From Erythrobacteraceae bacterium CCH12-C2 (GTDB lineage Bacteria > Pseudomonadota > Alphaproteobacteria > Sphingomonadales > Sphingomonadaceae), in contig LSKF01000106.1 in assembly GCA_001556995.1 (NCBI GenBank), positions 1 through 64,000 of the forward strand: 64,000 nucleotides of DNA. The letters run 5' to 3'. The position numbers and the translations under genes are program-made. A model generated the notes under the pieces. The model was not told the origin of the DNA. It saw only the letters and a list, made by a program, of their open reading frames with translations, and did no database searches. How positions within the stretch are numbered: the stretch's first letter is position 1; each line of letters opens with the position of its first letter. Positions 62,069 through 64,000 of this stretch are shown in pieces.

Positions 62069-64000
62069 TGCCTAAGGTCACCGTAGACGGTCAGGAAATC
62101 GAGGTCCCGGCGGGCGCCACCGTCCTGCAGGCGTGCGAGCTGGCGGGGAAGGAAATTCCGCGCTTCTGTTATCACGAGCGCCTCAGCATCGCGGGCAATT
62201 GCCGCATGTGTCTGGTCGAGGTGAAGCCCGGGCCGCCCAAGCCGCAGGCGTCTTGCGCGCTCCCGGCCAGCGAGGGCCAGGAAATCCGCACTGACTCGCC
62301 CATGGTCAAAAAGGCCCGCGAAGGGGTGATGGAGTTCCTGCTCATCAATCACCCGCTCGATTGCCCGATCTGCGATCAGGGCGGTGAGTGCGACCTTCAG
62401 GATCAGGCGGTCGCCTATGGCCGCGGCGGCTCGCGCTATCACGAGAACAAGCGCGCGGTGACCGAGAAGTACATGGGCCCGCTGATCAAGACGATCATGA
62501 CCCGCTGCATCCATTGCACCCGCTGTGTGCGCTTCTCGGAAGAGATCGCGGGCGTGGACGAAATCGGCGCGCTCTATCGCGGCGAGGACATGCAGATCAC
62601 CACCTATCTCGAGCAGGCGGCGGCGCATGAGCTTTCGGCGAACGTCATCGACCTGTGCCCGGTCGGCGCACTGACGTCGCGGCCCTACGCCTTCGAGGCG
62701 CGGCCGTGGGAGCTGAAGAAGACGCTCAGCATCGACGTCTCGGATGCGGTAGGTGCCAACATCACGCTGCACTCCAAGGGCCGCGAAGTGATGCGCGCGC
62801 TGCCGCGCGTCAATGACGACGTCAACGAGGAGTGGCTGTCGGACAAGGGCCGCTATCAGGTCGATGGCCTGACCAAGCGCCGCCTAGACCGCGTGTGGGT
62901 GCGGCGGGATGGACGCTTGCAGCCTGCCGAATGGGCCGAGGCTTTCGGGATGATCGCAGGTGTTCTGGCAAGCGACAAATCCAGCATCGCGGCGGTCGCG
63001 GGCGATCTGCTTGATGCCGAGACGATGTTTGCCGCCAAGGCTTTGGTCAACGCTTGCGGATCGCAGCTGACCGAAGCGCGCCAGACCGGCATGACCTATG
63101 ACGTGTCGAACCTTGCAGCGGTCAATTTCAACTCGACCTTCGCCGGGATCGAGACGGCTGACGCGATCCTCATCATCGGCAGCAATGTCCGCTGGGAGGC
63201 CGCCCTGCTCAACGTCCGCCTGCGCAAGGCGGTGAAGGCGGGGGCCAAGGTCTACATCATCGGCCCAGAATGGGACCCGACTTACCCCGCGACCTTCCTC
63301 GGCAACGATCTGAAAATCCTGAACCGTGTGCCTAAGGCCTTGGGCGATGCGATGAAGGCGGCCCAGCGCCCGGCGGTGATCGTGGGCGCGGCGGCGCTGG
63401 CCAAGGGCGCGCTTCCGGCGGCGCTCAAGCTGGTCGACAAGTTCGATCTGGTGCGCGACGATTGGAACGGGTTCAACGTGCTCCACATCTCGGCGGCGCG
63501 CATGGCGTCGCTGATGCTGGGCTTCACTCTGCCGGGCGGGATGGGCGACATTGCCGCCGCGAGCCCCAAGGTGCTGCTTAGCCTCGGCGCGGACGAGATG
63601 GACTATGCGGCGTTCGGCAGCAGCCTCAAGGTCTATATCGGCCACCACGGCGACAAGGGCGCGCATCACGCGGATATCATCCTGCCGGGCGCGTCCTATG
63701 CCGAAAAGGACGGGACCTACGTCAACGCTGAGGGCCGGGTGCAGTTTGCCGAGAAGGCGGTCTTCGCCCCCGGCGATGCGCGCGAGGACTGGACGATCCT
63801 GCGCGCGCTGGCTGATGCGTTGGGCGTGACGGTCGGCTTCGACAGCTTCGATCAGCTTCAGGCCGCGATGATCGCTGCCGTCCCCGCGCTGGGTGAAGAG
63901 GGCCTCGCGGATTACGGCGGGCTGCCCAAGGCGGACAGTAGCGCCAAGTTCGATGGCGAGCTCACCGGCTACCCGATCAAGGACTTCTACCTCACCAACC
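62068..64000 (+). CDS. nuoG: NADH-quinone oxidoreductase subunit G, truncated by window edge
   Basis: ATG 62068 overlaps the nuoF stop by one base. About 644 residues are visible, with no stop before the right edge. The N-terminal 2Fe-2S domain has RFCYHERLSIAGNCRMCLVE, the His-Cys 4Fe-4S site HPLDCPICDQGGECDLQDQA and the cluster IMTRCIHCTRCVRFSEEI with VIDLCPVGALTSRPYAFEAR. The molybdopterin-oxidoreductase-like domain follows (YPATFLGNDLKILNRVPKAL). The frame is intact; truncation is due to the window, not mutation. Confidence 0.96.
   Translation, partial: MPKVTVDGQEIEVPAGATVLQACELAGKEIPRFCYHERLSIAGNCRMCLVEVKPGPPKPQASCALPASEGQEIRTDSPMVKKAREGVMEFLLINHPLDCPICDQGGECDLQDQAVAYGRGGSRYHENKRAVTEKYMGPLIKTIMTRCIHCTRCVRFSEEIAGVDEIGALYRGEDMQITTYLEQAAAHELSANVIDLCPVGALTSRPYAFEARPWELKKTLSIDVSDAVGANITLHSKGREVMRALPRVNDDVNEEWLSDKGRYQVDGLTKRRLDRVWVRRDGRLQPAEWAEAFGMIAGVLASDKSSIAAVAGDLLDAETMFAAKALVNACGSQLTEARQTGMTYDVSNLAAVNFNSTFAGIETADAILIIGSNVRWEAALLNVRLRKAVKAGAKVYIIGPEWDPTYPATFLGNDLKILNRVPKALGDAMKAAQRPAVIVGAAALAKGALPAALKLVDKFDLVRDDWNGFNVLHISAARMASLMLGFTLPGGMGDIAAASPKVLLSLGADEMDYAAFGSSLKVYIGHHGDKGAHHADIILPGASYAEKDGTYVNAEGRVQFAEKAVFAPGDAREDWTILRALADALGVTVGFDSFDQLQAAMIAAVPALGEEGLADYGGLPKADSSAKFDGELTGYPIKDFYLTN

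Noticed and set aside
1..64000. tRNA, rRNA or riboswitch genes
   Set aside because: No tRNA-like T-arm with matching acceptor ends, no rRNA sequence and no known riboswitch core was recognised on reading either strand. A covariance-model search could still find a small RNA.

Overview
The window is GC-rich (roughly 65%), gene-dense DNA from an alphaproteobacterium, most likely Sphingomonadales / Erythrobacteraceae (Erythrobacter-Porphyrobacter type). The assignment rests on an XrtA (exosortase A) exopolysaccharide locus in the sphingomonad gene order, an alphaproteobacterial RNase E with a long acidic S1 insertion and a C-terminal GWW motif, an ETF-ubiquinone oxidoreductase, a coniferyl-aldehyde-type dehydrogenase and the dispersed palindromic repeats common in sphingomonad chromosomes. 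It looks chromosomal. I found no rRNA, tRNA, transposase, phage gene or CRISPR array.

Layout. 1-16.6 kb: an OmpA-like barrel protein cut by the left edge, an acyl-CoA synthetase with a GNAT / DUF1330 / small-peptide operon, a PA0069-type radical SAM gene whose start codon lies in a parS-like site, moaB, a lytic transglycosylase coupled to a divergent uracil-DNA glycosylase-like gene, ETF-QO, ispE (carrying an in-frame palindromic repeat), an N-formylglutamate amidohydrolase, ilvD, a lipoprotein, NAD(P)HX repair (nnr) and an rRNA uracil methyltransferase. 16.6-34.6 kb: a complete-looking XrtA/PEP-CTERM exopolysaccharide locus. Hydrolase 1, hydrolase 2, an acyl carrier protein and a GNAT protein are on the minus strand. 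The ligase, PLP decarboxylase, export lipoprotein, chain-length protein, tyrosine kinase, outer-membrane barrel, ATPase, deacetylase, FemAB protein, glycosyltransferase, exosortase A and amidotransferase are on the plus strand. A -24/-12 (sigma-54) promoter candidate precedes the export block.

34.7-43.2 kb: zapE, a PaaI thioesterase, sdhB, an SDR, a small membrane protein, a methyltransferase with a strong terminator, rne, and an N-acetylmuramoyl-L-alanine amidase. 43.2-56.7 kb: PBP1A, a periplasmic peroxiredoxin, prfB, a lipoprotein-like methyltransferase, a nitronate monooxygenase-like flavoprotein, two lower-GC orphan genes, a 2-hydroxyacid dehydrogenase, an SH3 protein, a lipoprotein, a thiolase, an aldehyde dehydrogenase and a beta-propeller protein. 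56.8-64 kb: the complex I operon nuoABCDE-(two tiny membrane genes)-nuoFG, with nuoG cut by the right edge.

The most notable points are the parS-like site inside a start codon, a second near-match at another start codon 13 kb away, a dispersed palindrome expressed inside IspE, a 91-bp repeat between nuoE and nuoF next to two overlooked small membrane genes, and an exosortase A without the EpsI domain often fused to it. Most of the genes belong to known families. The XrtA locus is the main specialised system, and it contains no PEP-CTERM substrate gene in this window.
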